Origin: Gimesia chilikensis
GTDB lineage: Bacteria > Planctomycetota > Planctomycetia > Planctomycetales > Planctomycetaceae
Length of the DNA stretch: 64,000 bases
Reading direction: 5' to 3'
Assembly: GCF_007744075.1 (NCBI RefSeq)
Contig: NZ_CP036266.1
Coordinates: 6,685,248-6,749,247 of the forward strand
Positions 1 through 11,529 of the stretch are shown one piece after another. Made by a program: the position numbers and the translations under genes. Below the pieces are notes generated by a model. That model was given only the letters and a program-made list of their open reading frames with translations, was not told the DNA's origin and did not search any database. Numbering within the stretch: position 1 is the stretch's first letter; each line of letters opens with the position of its first letter.

Positions 1-460
1 TGAGCTTTTTCAATATGTCTCCGGATGGCGAGATGATTTTTGAAGGTTCTCCACCGGCTGGCCTGTGAAAGACAAGGGTGATCTGGTTCTGTGCCAAGAT
101 GTCTGGCCAGCTGTGCCGGGGCAGGGAGGACCATTGAAATTCCGCAGGTTGATGTTTTTCACTGAGGATGAAATCGATGCCTTGAGTGAACTTCGATTCG
201 GCAAAGCGCAAAAAATCAGCAGCGGGAATTGAGACATCGAATTCCAGCCGATGAATGGCACTTTTTAAGTCGATCGCGTCTGTCTGAAAAAGTGCCTGGG
301 AGAGGATGGAATCCAATTTTCCTGCGATTTCGAGACCAGGGTTACTGATCCAGACGTATCCCTGTTCCGGCACAATATCTGGCCAGGCTGTGTGATCGAA
401 GGGTGGTAACACCGTTTCGAAAACGCCGTCAACTTCTTCGATGTGATAAAATCGATGCAT
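1..460 (-). CDS. Hypothetical protein, truncated by the left window edge
   Basis: On the minus strand a frame stays open from the ATG at 460 through 153 codons to the window edge, so the C-terminus lies outside. The start (MHRFYHIEEVDGVF) is preceded by GAAGAG six bases upstream, a usable ribosome binding site. The protein is rich in Trp, Pro and acidic residues, with no signal peptide or membrane segment, so it is probably cytoplasmic. It begins 67 bases after the stop of the DUF3916-like gene on the same strand and may share its transcript. I do not recognise the family. The 83-residue frame that overlaps it on the same strand is a shadow. Confidence 0.65.
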   Translation of the reverse strand, partial: MHRFYHIEEVDGVFETVLPPFDHTAWPDIVPEQGYVWISNPGLEIAGKLDSILSQALFQTDAIDLKSAIHRLEFDVSIPAADFLRFAESKFTQGIDFILSEKHQPAEFQWSSLPRHSWPDILAQNQITLVFHRPAGGEPSKIISPSGDILKKL

Positions 461-527
461 CACGGGCTCTTCGATACTTTCTCTACTACTGGATGAACAG
501 CCTGGTCAACTACTGGCAAAAAAGAAT

Positions 528-1052
528 TCAGATCTGATGTGGGGTTGAAGCAGTAATCGTCCAATGATGGCTGCGATAGACATACTCGTCATCCGTGTAT
601 GAGACCAGGCAGCCACACTCGATATCAAATATCTCCGGAATCTTGACTGCATAGAGCTGACTGGGGCGTTGCAAGTCGGGCAAACTGTTCTCGTAAAGGA
701 ATCCGTGGAAATAGTCTTCATCAAAAAACAGAGTGACTTCACTTGCAAACAGGTCAGGCAAAGTCAACAGGACTGCCACCCGGTAGAATTGGCTATTCTC
801 AGGTGGTTGTTGCCTGGCCAGTTTCTCGGCTGCCCGCAGTAACTGTGAAATCACGTCTGCCTGTAGACGATGTCGCGACCGCGGCCCTTCGACCAGTGCA
901 GCGGGGAGTGGGACTTTGAAGTTAACATACTTCTCCCCCGGTCGAAGATCATTTTCAAAATGAATCAGATCTGCCCACTTCGTCAGGCTTCGTAAATGAC
1001 GCCGCACCCCTCTCAGTTTCCTGTTGGGGCGATTCAGAGTAATCCGTCTCAC
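528..1052 (-). CDS. DUF3916-like protein
   Basis: A 174-residue soluble protein of unknown function. Its layout fits DUF3916 as I know it: a basic N-terminus with an RKLRGVRRHLRSL stretch, a middle helix rich in Arg and Gln, a hydrophobic strand ending in LTLPDLFASEVTLFF, the conserved-looking FFDEDYFHGF motif, and a C-terminal acidic segment (YTDDEYVY). The start is GTG at 1052 with AAGGTG nine bases upstream; an ATG slightly upstream runs into a stop after six codons. It lies 34 bases after the dienelactone hydrolase gene on the same strand, so the two could be co-transcribed, but no functional link is visible. Family assignment is from memory of the motif and only moderately sure. Confidence 0.7.
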   Translation of the reverse strand: MRRITLNRPNRKLRGVRRHLRSLTKWADLIHFENDLRPGEKYVNFKVPLPAALVEGPRSRHRLQADVISQLLRAAEKLARQQPPENSQFYRVAVLLTLPDLFASEVTLFFDEDYFHGFLYENSLPDLQRPSQLYAVKIPEIFDIECGCLVSYTDDEYVYRSHHWTITASTPHQI

Positions 1053-1086
1053 GAACGCTGCACCTTCATTAGTCGCCGAGTTTTAC

Positions 1087-1983
1087 TTAGCTCTGTTCCC
1101 CGAGTTGTTTCTTGAAAAAGTCGATCGTTCGTTTCCAGGCGAGTTCTGCGGACTTCTCGTCGTAGCGGGGAGTGGTATCGTTATGGAAGCCGTGATTCGC
1201 GCCTTCGTAGACATAGGCCTCGAACGGTTTGTCGTTCTTTTTCAGAGCCGCTTCCAGTTCGGGAGCGCCTGCCATGATGCGGCGATCCAGTGATGCATTG
1301 TGAATCTGCAGGGGTGTCTTGAGTTTGGGAACCTCGGCAGCATCGGGCTGACGACCATAGTAGGGGACGCCGGCATCGATGACGTCGGGGAGTTCGAGCG
1401 CCACCTGATAGACCATGCCCCCACCGAAGCAGAAGCCCACCACGCCTACTTTGCCGGTGGACTTGTCATGTTTGTCGAGCAGTTTCGCAGCTGCGACGAA
1501 ATCCTCTTTCATTTTTTCAGGTTCCCGTTTCCGCTGCATGGTACGGCCTTCGTCATCGTTACCGGGATAACCACCCAGGGGCGTTAAAGCGTCGGGAGCC
1601 AGTGCCAGAAACCCCTGTGCAGCGAGGCGGCGGGCCACATCTTCGATGTAGGGATTCAGGCCCCGGTTTTCATGAATCACGAGAACCGCGGGAAATTTAT
1701 CTCCCTTTGCGGGCCAGGCCAGCAGGCCCTTCATTTTGCCAGCTCCGTCGGGGGAGTCGTAGGTGATGCGTTCGGTTTTAATGCGTGGGTCATCAGGTTT
1801 AACCTGTTCGGCCCAGCTGTAGTTGGGAGAGAGACTGGCCAGCAGGCCCTCGACTGTCAAGCCACCAACAGCGAAGGCACCGAGTTGTTTAATATAATCC
1901 CGCCGATTGAGTCGGCCGTGGGCATAGTCGTCGTAGAGGTCCAGAACTTTCTGATCGAATTCAGATGCGGATTTGCGTTCCAT
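1087..1983 (-). CDS. Exported dienelactone hydrolase family protein
   Basis: An alpha/beta hydrolase of the dienelactone hydrolase family, which cleaves lactone or ester bonds with a Cys-Asp-His triad. The nucleophile sits in VGFCFGGG (Cys in place of Ser), the Asp is probably in NASLDRRI, and the His is in GANHGFHN near the C-terminus. The N-terminus carries a twin-arginine element ([16 protein letters not shown]) followed by a hydrophobic stretch and SWA, which suggests Tat export although the leader is unusually long. I take the ATG at 1983 (298 residues); a TTG at 2001 would add six residues but has no better ribosome site. Natural substrate unknown. Confidence 0.85.
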   Translation of the reverse strand: MERKSASEFDQKVLDLYDDYAHGRLNRRDYIKQLGAFAVGGLTVEGLLASLSPNYSWAEQVKPDDPRIKTERITYDSPDGAGKMKGLLAWPAKGDKFPAVLVIHENRGLNPYIEDVARRLAAQGFLALAPDALTPLGGYPGNDDEGRTMQRKREPEKMKEDFVAAAKLLDKHDKSTGKVGVVGFCFGGGMVYQVALELPDVIDAGVPYYGRQPDAAEVPKLKTPLQIHNASLDRRIMAGAPELEAALKKNDKPFEAYVYEGANHGFHNDTTPRYDEKSAELAWKRTIDFFKKQLGEQS

Positions 1984-2291
1984 GGGAGAATTCACTTTCA
2001 ATTAAAATAAGCCGGAAGTCATCGATATCCACAACCGGCGGGAACTCAGAGTAAACACCGTCTTTTATGATAAGTTTTCTGCCGCAGAACTGAAAATAGA
2101 ATTTCAGAAAATTCATTTCCGGTCCCCGAATGACGGGGCATGAAGATTCAGTAAAATCTCTGGAATGTTGTAGGATGTTGAAAATGATTTGTTTAGAATC
2201 TGAAGACCTTTCAATTCCAGCTGGCATCCGGATCTCATCAGGGACCTGTACCAGCAATTCCAGTGCCGGTAGATATTTTCAGGTCCAAATC

Positions 2292-3929
2292 ATGAATAAA
2301 ACATTGTGCCTTTTCCGCTCAGCATGCCTCTCTTTGTCAGTAACGGTACTGATTCTATTCGTCACAATTCAGGCCCACTCACAGGAATATACACCACCAC
2401 CGGCTGAACTTGTGACTCCGGACGAACTGAACTCTTCGATTGGTACCCTGGAATTTCAAAATGGTGTCCCGACAGAGAACACCGCTGGCAGAACTTCCAG
2501 CATGCTGGATCTTGTCAGGGGTGTTAATGTTTATAATAACAGCTACCGGGGGGCATCGGCGTATGCGCTCGGTAAGGGATTCCAGAGTATCGGAGCTGAA
2601 GATAATACGATCGTTATTTTTTCAAAGCTGATGGATGCTCATTCTCTGTTTCTGACGGCAAACGCTGATACCGTCTACTACATGGGCGTTATCAATCTGT
2701 CTCAAGGCCCCATGGTAATCGAACAGCCTCCCCTCGGACTGGGAACCATCAACGATATGTGGTTCAGCTGGATTATTGATATCGGGCGTCCCGGCCCGGA
2801 CCGCGGTGCAGGAGGCAGGTATCTGCTTGTGCCTCCCGGCTACCAGGGTCCGTTACCTGAGGGAGGTTATTTCATCGCGCATTCCAAAACAAACCGCGTT
2901 CTGTATGCAGCGCGTTCCTTTCTGGTCGATAATGATCCGAAACCGGCGGTAGACAATATCAAGCAGAACCTGAAAATTTATCCTTACACCCCCGGCGGCT
3001 TTGGGACGAGTATTGCCTCAGCGCTGGAGGGGAAGGTCCGCCTCGCGCAAAATCCTCCTGTTCCCCCAACCCGGTTTATTGAAGCCAGCGGTAAAAGCTT
3101 CAATACGGTGCCTCCAAGCGATTACAGATTTTTCGAACTGATTAACGAAAACGTTCAGCAGGAGCCGGCTACCAGTTATGATGTAGAACTCGCAGGACAG
3201 CTGGCAGCGATCGGGATTGTCAAAGGGAAACCGTTTGAGCCGGATGCACGTATGAAGAAAATCCTGACCGATGCCGCTAACATCGGCAATGCCAGTGGAA
3301 GGATGCTGAACTGGCGTTTTGCACAACGCCATCCCGAGTGGGCCTACTATAAAGGATCCCAGTGGATGAACATGCTGTTTGAGGGTGGGGCTTTCTTCGA
3401 GACTCCGCCACCCGCATACAAAGAGGGCATTTTCAAACCATATCCTCCCACCGGCGCACGCACACTCGACTCACGAACTGCATTCTACTTCGCGTATACG
3501 CTTGACTCCCCCGGGATGATCATGCGGATTCCTGGTGTTGGTTCGCAGTACCTGATCGCCTTTTCTGATGACAGTGGTGAGCCCTTCGATGGTTCAGCCA
3601 CTTATCGAGTCACTTTACCCAAAGGAATCCCCGCGCGGGCATTCTGGTCGTTGACAGTCTACGATAACCAGACCCGTTCGATGTTACAAACTCCTCAAAA
3701 ATACCCGCGTGCAGGGAGCCAGAGTTATCCTTCGCCGGCAGCGGAATCGGATGCAGCGGGAAGTACTACGGTCTATTTCAGTCCTCAGAAACCAGACGAT
3801 GTCCCGCGTGGAAACTGGATTCAAACCACCCCCGGAAAAGGCTGGTTTACCATTCTGCGGCTCTATAGTCCGCTACCTTCATTCTTTGACAGGACCTGGC
3901 AGCCGAGTGAGATCCAGCCGGTTCCATAA
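2292..3929 (+). CDS. Secreted DUF1254/DUF1214 domain protein
   Basis: A 545-residue exported protein with the tandem DUF1254 and DUF1214 domains often found together in bacteria; their biochemical role is not established. The N-terminus MNKTLCLFRSACLSLSV continues into a hydrophobic core and ends at AHSQ, a standard Sec signal peptide. DUF1254 covers roughly residues 60-240 with the typical NDMWFSWIIDIGRPGPDRG and LLVPPGYQGPLP segments; DUF1214 lies at about 420-540 with RAFWSLTVYDNQTRSML and GNWIQTTPGKGWF. I start at the ATG at 2292 rather than an upstream in-frame ATG at 2130, because only this one places the signal peptide at the N-terminus and it has CAGGT upstream. Monocistronic by position. 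Confidence 0.88.
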   Translation: MNKTLCLFRSACLSLSVTVLILFVTIQAHSQEYTPPPAELVTPDELNSSIGTLEFQNGVPTENTAGRTSSMLDLVRGVNVYNNSYRGASAYALGKGFQSIGAEDNTIVIFSKLMDAHSLFLTANADTVYYMGVINLSQGPMVIEQPPLGLGTINDMWFSWIIDIGRPGPDRGAGGRYLLVPPGYQGPLPEGGYFIAHSKTNRVLYAARSFLVDNDPKPAVDNIKQNLKIYPYTPGGFGTSIASALEGKVRLAQNPPVPPTRFIEASGKSFNTVPPSDYRFFELINENVQQEPATSYDVELAGQLAAIGIVKGKPFEPDARMKKILTDAANIGNASGRMLNWRFAQRHPEWAYYKGSQWMNMLFEGGAFFETPPPAYKEGIFKPYPPTGARTLDSRTAFYFAYTLDSPGMIMRIPGVGSQYLIAFSDDSGEPFDGSATYRVTLPKGIPARAFWSLTVYDNQTRSMLQTPQKYPRAGSQSYPSPAAESDAAGSTTVYFSPQKPDDVPRGNWIQTTPGKGWFTILRLYSPLPSFFDRTWQPSEIQPVP

Positions 3930-4147
3930 AGCGGCTCGATATTCGAGGTCTGATGAATCGATTCCCGCCACAAGAAACCAGCCGAACCCGTATTTGACAT
4001 GAGACATTTGCGGTGTACTCGGCTCGTATCATCAGCTACAATTTATGGTCCCGATGGACTTCGCTTTTCGAATTGAAATGTTCGGCAAAGTATGAGTCTG
4101 ATTACATCTGCAGAATTTCATTTATTTCTCCAAGAGGATTTCACTGA

Positions 4148-5518
4148 ATGTCAACTTCTCAAAAAATGTCGCGCCGCAATTTTATCCAGGGAGTCGCCTT
4201 CGCGGGTGCTGCCGGTATCCTGAGCCCTTCACTTAATCGGGCCATGGGATATGAGTCCCCCAACGAACGTCCGGTGTTTGCGACCATTGGTCTGCGAAAC
4301 CAGGGTTGGGCGATTACCAACAAATCAACCAAGTTCGCCGACTTTGCGGCACTGGCCGATGTGGATGAAAACGTACTGGGTGCCAACGTTGAGAAGCTGG
4401 TCAAGAAGCAGGATAAAAAACCGGACGCTTATAAAGATTACCGCAAGGTGCTCGATCGTCAGGATATCGATGCTGTCATGATTGCGACTCCCGATCACTG
4501 GCACACCAAAATCGCCGTCGAAGCGATGCTGGCGGGCAAAGACGTTTACTGTGAAAAACCATTGACGCTGACCATCGACGAAGGCAAGCTGATCGAAAAG
4601 ATGGTCAAGCAGACCGGTCGCGTGTTCCAGGTGGGAACCATGCAGCGATCTGAATCGGGACAGCGGTTCCTGCAGGCGATTGCCCTGATCCGCGATGGTC
4701 GGATTGGTAAGGTTCAGAAAGTGACCTGTGGCATCAATGGCATGGAAGGGTCTCCTAAAATTCCCGAAGCGGAAGTTCCGGAAGGCCTGGATTATGAATT
4801 CTGGCTGGGACCCGCTCCGAAGGTCGCTTATCGGGCTCTGCCTGAAATGCGTGAAGGTTATGGCGGGGGAGTGCCGCTCTACAGCAACTGCCACTATTCA
4901 TTCCGTAACTGGCACGAGTATTCCGGCGGTAAGCTGACCGACTGGGGTGCTCATCACGTCGACATCGCCTGCTGGGCACTGGGTGCCACCGATACCGGCC
5001 CCAGCAAAATTTCCCCCGTCAGTTACGAACTGCCTGTGGAATACAAAGATGGTTTCCCGGTCGTCAACGATCAGTACAATGCCGCCACGAGCTTCCGTAT
5101 CAAGGTCGACATGCCTGAAGACGTGGAAATGATTATCACCAGCGAAGGAGATAACGGCATTCTGTTCGAAGGGACCAAAGGCCGGTTCTTCGTCAACCGG
5201 GGCAAAATTGTGGGTGCCCCCGTTGAAGCACTGAAAGACAATCCGCTGCCAGACGGTGCGATTGAAGCTGTGTATGGCGGCAAAGTGAGTGAAAACCACA
5301 CCGCTAACTTCATTGAGGGAATGAAATCCCGCAAGCAGCCGATCTCGGATGTCTGGTCGCATAACCGGATGCTGGAAATCTGCCATCTCTCGAATATCTC
5401 CATGCGTCTTGGTCGCGATCTCAACTGGGATCCGAAGAAACGCGAGATCGTCGGCGATGATCAGGCGAACTCATTCCTCTCCCGCGAAAACCGCAAGGGG
5501 TATGAGATCAACATGTAA
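4148..5518 (+). CDS. Tat-exported Gfo/Idh/MocA family oxidoreductase
   Basis: An NAD(P)-dependent sugar-type dehydrogenase family protein of 456 residues. The Tat signal is MSRRNFIQGVAFAGAAG, so it is probably exported folded with its cofactor. The Rossmann half follows, with the family lysine motif EKPLT at about residues 136-140 and the preceding ATPDHWH helix start; the C-terminal half contains WHEYSGGKLTDWGAHHVDIA, the active-site region seen in planctomycetal members. AAGAGGA precedes the ATG. The glycine-rich dinucleotide loop is less obvious than usual (FATIGLRNQGW), a known variation in Tat-exported members. It is followed by a sulfatase, a frequent planctomycete pairing around polysaccharide use, but the substrate cannot be told. 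Confidence 0.92.
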   Translation: MSTSQKMSRRNFIQGVAFAGAAGILSPSLNRAMGYESPNERPVFATIGLRNQGWAITNKSTKFADFAALADVDENVLGANVEKLVKKQDKKPDAYKDYRKVLDRQDIDAVMIATPDHWHTKIAVEAMLAGKDVYCEKPLTLTIDEGKLIEKMVKQTGRVFQVGTMQRSESGQRFLQAIALIRDGRIGKVQKVTCGINGMEGSPKIPEAEVPEGLDYEFWLGPAPKVAYRALPEMREGYGGGVPLYSNCHYSFRNWHEYSGGKLTDWGAHHVDIACWALGATDTGPSKISPVSYELPVEYKDGFPVVNDQYNAATSFRIKVDMPEDVEMIITSEGDNGILFEGTKGRFFVNRGKIVGAPVEALKDNPLPDGAIEAVYGGKVSENHTANFIEGMKSRKQPISDVWSHNRMLEICHLSNISMRLGRDLNWDPKKREIVGDDQANSFLSRENRKGYEINM

Positions 5519-5541
5519 TCCCGTTGGATTCAGGGAACAGA

Positions 5542-5588
5542 CTCGACCGGGTTGTGCGTCGCTGCGCGATCCGGTCGAGCGTCTTTCC
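5542..5588 (+). terminator. Possible terminator after the oxidoreductase
   Basis: CTCGACCGG and CCGGTCGAG form perfect 9-base arms around a 20-base loop 24 bases after the stop of the oxidoreductase, followed by a short T-containing run. The T-run is weak, so efficiency is doubtful. Confidence 0.4.
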
Positions 5589-5652
5589 GTGGATACTTTG
5601 TGGATTACGGTGATCTTTCTCCAGATGTTCTCAAGCCATGGGTGGTTCGATG

Positions 5653-7083
5653 ATGCGCGTTCCTGTTGTGAGTGGAATTCTGGTACTGCTGCTGTTCTGT
5701 GCCTGGTCTGCAGAAACGGACGTTGAAGCAGCACCGCCGAATATTCTGATCCTGCTGGGCGATGACATCGATCGCGATTCACTGGGCCCGTGGGGTGGTC
5801 AGGCGCAGACGCCGCACCTCGATCAACTCGCGCGGGACGGCATGCGACTGGACAACGTGTACTGCAACGTCGCGATGTGTGCTCCCTTCCGTCAGGAACT
5901 CTACAGTGGTCGCACTGTCTGGCGGACGCGGGCGATGCCCAATCATTCCAAGTCAGTCAAAGGGACACGGAGTCTGCCGCACTATCTGAAACCGCTGGGT
6001 TATCGCGTGGGCCTGTTGGGAAAGCGTCACATCGGACCGAACGAGTGCTATCCCTTCGACAATGTCGGCAGTCTGTCCAAGCAGGAAAATGCGAACCCCC
6101 AAGCAGTCAAGCTGGCACGCGAGTACATGACGACCGCCCGCGAGGCGGGTCAGCCTTTCTGCCTGGTCGTTGCCTCGCATGATGCGCACGGACCTTATAC
6201 AACTGGTGACCCCAGCCGATATGATCAGCAGGGATTATCACTCAACGCCGACACCATTGATACGCGGGCCTATCGCAGAGAACTGGTCCAACATTACGCG
6301 GAGATCACCAATCTGGATGATCTGCTGGGACAGCTGCGGACCGTACTGAAGGAAGAACAACTTGCGAACAACACGCTGGTCCTGTTCTGTTCCGAGCAGG
6401 GGAATGCGTTTCCTTTTTCCAAGTGGACCTGTTTCGATGATGGGCTGGCTACCGGCGTTGTGGTCTCGCTGCCTGGAGTCATCCCAGAGGGGAAACGCAA
6501 CTCCCAACTGATGTGGCTGGCCGACATCGCCCCCACGCTGCTCACCGCTGCGGGAAGCCAGCCTGACGATCAGGATTTTGATGGACGCAGTCAGTGGGTC
6601 AACCTGACGGGGGGCAACCAGAGGGTGCATGAATACGCCTACGGTGCCTTCACCAACTGCAACATCATTGATAACCGGGAACGGATTTTTCCGATCCGTT
6701 CCATCCGCGACCAGCGCTATACGCTGATCTGGTCGCCGCGTGCAGACCAGGAGATCACATCCAATACCACACTGACCCAGGCACTTAAGTGGCTTGAAGC
6801 CGGTAACTCACAGGGACGTGCAGACACCGCGGGTTCGTGGGTCCGCAGAGCTCAAAAGACGAAACGTCAGACCCAGGACAGACTGGTGAAGCGACTGCAT
6901 CATCGTCCGGAGTGGGCGTTGTATGACCGTCAGGCGGATCCGGAAGAGCTGGAGAATCTCATCGATAAGCCGGAAATGGCACCGGTGTTGAAGCGGCTGA
7001 AAGGGGAACTGCAAACCTGGCTGCAGCGTTGGGATGATGCGGACCCGGTTGCGACGGAGCGGAGCTTTCTCAAGCAGAAATGA
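5653..7083 (+). CDS. Secreted sulfatase
   Basis: A type I sulfatase that hydrolyses sulfate esters, probably outside the cytoplasm. After a Sec signal peptide (RVPVVSGILVLLLFCAWS, cleavage near VEAA) come the metal-binding ILLGDDIDRDS and the catalytic CAPFR motif at about residue 76, whose Cys is converted to formylglycine by a separate enzyme; LYSG replaces the usual LLTG. GKRHIGP and VASHDAHGPY give further active-site residues, and FCSEQGN stands where most sulfatases have TSDHG, which is atypical. The start is taken at 5653 because GGGTGG lies eight bases before it; ATGs at 5638 and 5650 are in frame. Length (about 476 residues) is normal. Confidence 0.9.
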   Translation: MRVPVVSGILVLLLFCAWSAETDVEAAPPNILILLGDDIDRDSLGPWGGQAQTPHLDQLARDGMRLDNVYCNVAMCAPFRQELYSGRTVWRTRAMPNHSKSVKGTRSLPHYLKPLGYRVGLLGKRHIGPNECYPFDNVGSLSKQENANPQAVKLAREYMTTAREAGQPFCLVVASHDAHGPYTTGDPSRYDQQGLSLNADTIDTRAYRRELVQHYAEITNLDDLLGQLRTVLKEEQLANNTLVLFCSEQGNAFPFSKWTCFDDGLATGVVVSLPGVIPEGKRNSQLMWLADIAPTLLTAAGSQPDDQDFDGRSQWVNLTGGNQRVHEYAYGAFTNCNIIDNRERIFPIRSIRDQRYTLIWSPRADQEITSNTTLTQALKWLEAGNSQGRADTAGSWVRRAQKTKRQTQDRLVKRLHHRPEWALYDRQADPEELENLIDKPEMAPVLKRLKGELQTWLQRWDDADPVATERSFLKQK

Positions 7084-7099
7084 GACGCGGACAGTAATC

Positions 7100-7134
7100 A
7101 AAAAAGGGGAGCAGGCCGTTTGGCCCACTCCCCC
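7100..7134 (-). terminator. Rho-independent terminator of katG
   Basis: Read on the minus strand, a GC-rich hairpin (GGGGAG...CTCCCC outer arms, GGCC...GGCC inner arms, two mismatches) is followed by six Ts. It stands 36 bases beyond the katG stop, between two convergent genes. Confidence 0.75.
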
Positions 7135-7169
7135 GTTCGCGTCAACGTTTCAGGCGTTGATCGTCAGAT

Positions 7170-9599
<2,430 letters not shown>

Positions 9600-9697
9600 T
9601 TAGAGTGAAATGGAGTGTCCTCGACCGGGACTGTTCCTGCGACACTTTCATTCTAGACGGAGACTGCGATATGTCTAATACATTACCAGCATACATA

Positions 9698-9716
9698 CCA
9701 TGCACCTCATGCATGG
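9698..9716. promoter_or_regulatory. Inverted repeat upstream of katG
   Basis: CCATGCA, five bases, TGCATGG: perfect 7-base arms, 19 bases in all, about 120 bases upstream of the katG start. The size suits a dimeric repressor or activator site. It does not match a PerR or Fur consensus that I know. Confidence 0.4.
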
Positions 9717-9730
9717 AATTAAATTTTCAC

Positions 9731-9753
9731 AAGTATTTTATATTTAAATACTT
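9731..9753. promoter_or_regulatory. AT-rich inverted repeat upstream of katG
   Basis: AAGTATTT, seven bases, AAATACTT: perfect 8-base arms, 15 bases further from katG than the CATGCA repeat. It may be a second operator or only an AT-rich promoter element. Confidence 0.35.
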
Positions 9754-10109
9754 ATAAACTTTACATCCATATCCTTTTCAGAAATCTGGACCAAAACATG
9801 ACATCGACATCCAGTGTGAGTGCCCGGTGAGACCGCTTCTGATTCTAGAGTTAATGAGAAATGTCACCGCTGAAAACATAGGCATTATATGGAGTATGGG
9901 AGTCCGGCATCGTCTTTGTTGGCTGCCCCCTGACAAACCGGCACAAACGTTATAACTGATCAGATGAGATCAAGCGGAATAAGTTCGGCAGACGATATCA
10001 ACATTGGTTATGTCCCCTGAACCGGGGCGCACACAAAGCTCTATCCTGATGGAAATTCAATCCCTCAGGAAATGGTTTGCTGATACTTTACGCTGGATCT
10101 GACAGACAG

Positions 10110-10502
10110 ATGAAACTGCTTCGCCTTTTAATGATCGCACTGTTGCTGCAACCGTGCCCCGTCTGCTGGGGACATGGTCTGGCCGGCTGCGATGAAGCTG
10201 TTTCCACCGCAGGCGAAGTCTGTCTCGCTCCCGCTTCGAATTGCAGTTGTTGCGTACATACCTCGAAGTCGGCAGAGATCCGCAGTGAATCCTCGCATGA
10301 TGATCACCATGACTGCCCCTGTATCTGTCACATGGCCGATCAGGTTTTTGCACCGAATGCACCAGTAGTGCCACTCATCAGTGTGACACCACTTCCCGGA
10401 ATTGTGGTCAATCATGATCAGGACGGGGCGCGTTTCACCGTCCTGGATTCTTTCTCCAGGGACACATCACAGACGCCGCTGACGCTCCCCTTGCGTTTAT
10501 AA
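10110..10502 (+). CDS. Small exported Cys/His-rich protein
   Basis: A 130-residue protein with a signal peptide (MKLLRLLMIALLLQPCPVC). The mature part has many possible metal ligands in a short span: ASNCSCCVH, then SSHDDHHDCPCICH, which could bind copper, zinc or another soft metal; this is an inference from composition. The family is not recognised. The ATG at 10110 is chosen because it puts the hydrophobic leader at the N-terminus; the ribosome site is weak. It is the first gene of a run that continues with a thioredoxin-like protein and an ABC exporter, which suggests a role in metal or thiol stress outside the cytoplasm. Confidence 0.6.
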   Translation: MKLLRLLMIALLLQPCPVCWGHGLAGCDEAVSTAGEVCLAPASNCSCCVHTSKSAEIRSESSHDDHHDCPCICHMADQVFAPNAPVVPLISVTPLPGIVVNHDQDGARFTVLDSFSRDTSQTPLTLPLRL

Positions 10503-10708
10503 ATTCTCGTGGCCTGCTCTGCGCAGGCGATCGCTCTGGATGCTGAACCAGAGTTGTCTTTCCGTTGATATACCGAGGAGAACAGCGCTGCGCTCAATCC
10601 AGCAGAAGATCTTAGATCTTCACACGGATAACGCATTACGTCCATCGCTGGCTCCTCTCACCAATATAGATTTAATCATTCCCACTACTGACAAGGAAAA
10701 TGATCGCT

Positions 10709-11500
10709 ATGATGACTCCTTCGATTCTCAGACTGTTCAAAGTTAACGGTATCCGCCTGCTGGCCGCCGGAACTCTGCTGAGTTCTCTGACCACGGTATC
10801 GATGGCTGAAGAGGTACCCCGCGTCGCTGCCCTGAGTCGAGCCGAAAGCTCGCGGGCTACAGCTTCGCAACAGAACAAATACACGTTCATCATGTTCTAC
10901 AAAGACCAGGATGAAACGACGAAAAGCATGTGGAATACGCTGTCGCAGAACCTGAACGGCAAGAAAGAGACGACCTCTTTTGTCGCCGTGAACACCAACG
11001 ATCCTAAAGAGCAGAAAATCATTGAAGAGTACGGTGTCTCCCGGGCACCGATGCCGCTGACGCTGGCGGTTGCTCCCAATGGTGCCATCACCGGATCGTT
11101 CGTGAAACAGATCAACGATGATTACATTCAGCAGGCCTTCGTGTCTGCCACTAAGGCCCGCTGCATGCTGAACCTGCAGAGCCGCAAAATGGTTCTGCTC
11201 TGTGTCAATCCCGGTGGCAACACAGGCGTACCTGCGGGCGTAGAGGCATTCAAAGCGATTCCCTGTTACAAGGACGTGGTGGAAGTCGTGACCGTCGACC
11301 GTAGTGCACCGGGTGAAGGTGACTTCCTGAAAGAGCTGGAAGTGCCGGCTTCGCAGGAATCTTCAATCGTATTCATGGCGCCTCCAGGTGTGATGATTGG
11401 TCAATACAGCGGCAAGGTTACCAGCCAGCAGTTGATCGCCGAGCTTAAAAAAGCGGGCAAAAGCTGTGGCGTGGAAGGCTGTAAGCACTGTAAAGAATAG
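10709..11500 (+). CDS. Exported thioredoxin-like protein without CxxC
   Basis: About 263 residues with a signal peptide (hydrophobic stretch GIRLLAAGTLLSSLTTVSMA). The next 110 residues read like a thioredoxin fold (YTFIMFYKDQDE, FVAVNTNDPKEQKIIEEYGV, RAPMPLTLAVAPNG with the cis-Pro), but the usual CxxC is missing, so it is unlikely to be a disulfide oxidoreductase. A second domain follows (MVLLCVNPGG to the end) and the tail is CGVEGCKHCKE, a possible metal or redox site. The start at 10709 has AAGGA eleven bases upstream; the ATG at 10700 is too close to it. It lies 29 bases before the ABC permease, whose GGAGG site sits between them, so the genes are probably one operon. Confidence 0.75.
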   Translation: MMTPSILRLFKVNGIRLLAAGTLLSSLTTVSMAEEVPRVAALSRAESSRATASQQNKYTFIMFYKDQDETTKSMWNTLSQNLNGKKETTSFVAVNTNDPKEQKIIEEYGVSRAPMPLTLAVAPNGAITGSFVKQINDDYIQQAFVSATKARCMLNLQSRKMVLLCVNPGGNTGVPAGVEAFKAIPCYKDVVEVVTVDRSAPGEGDFLKELEVPASQESSIVFMAPPGVMIGQYSGKVTSQQLIAELKKAGKSCGVEGCKHCKE

Positions 11501-11529
11501 ACCGTCTCACTCACTGAAGGAGGTTTCTC

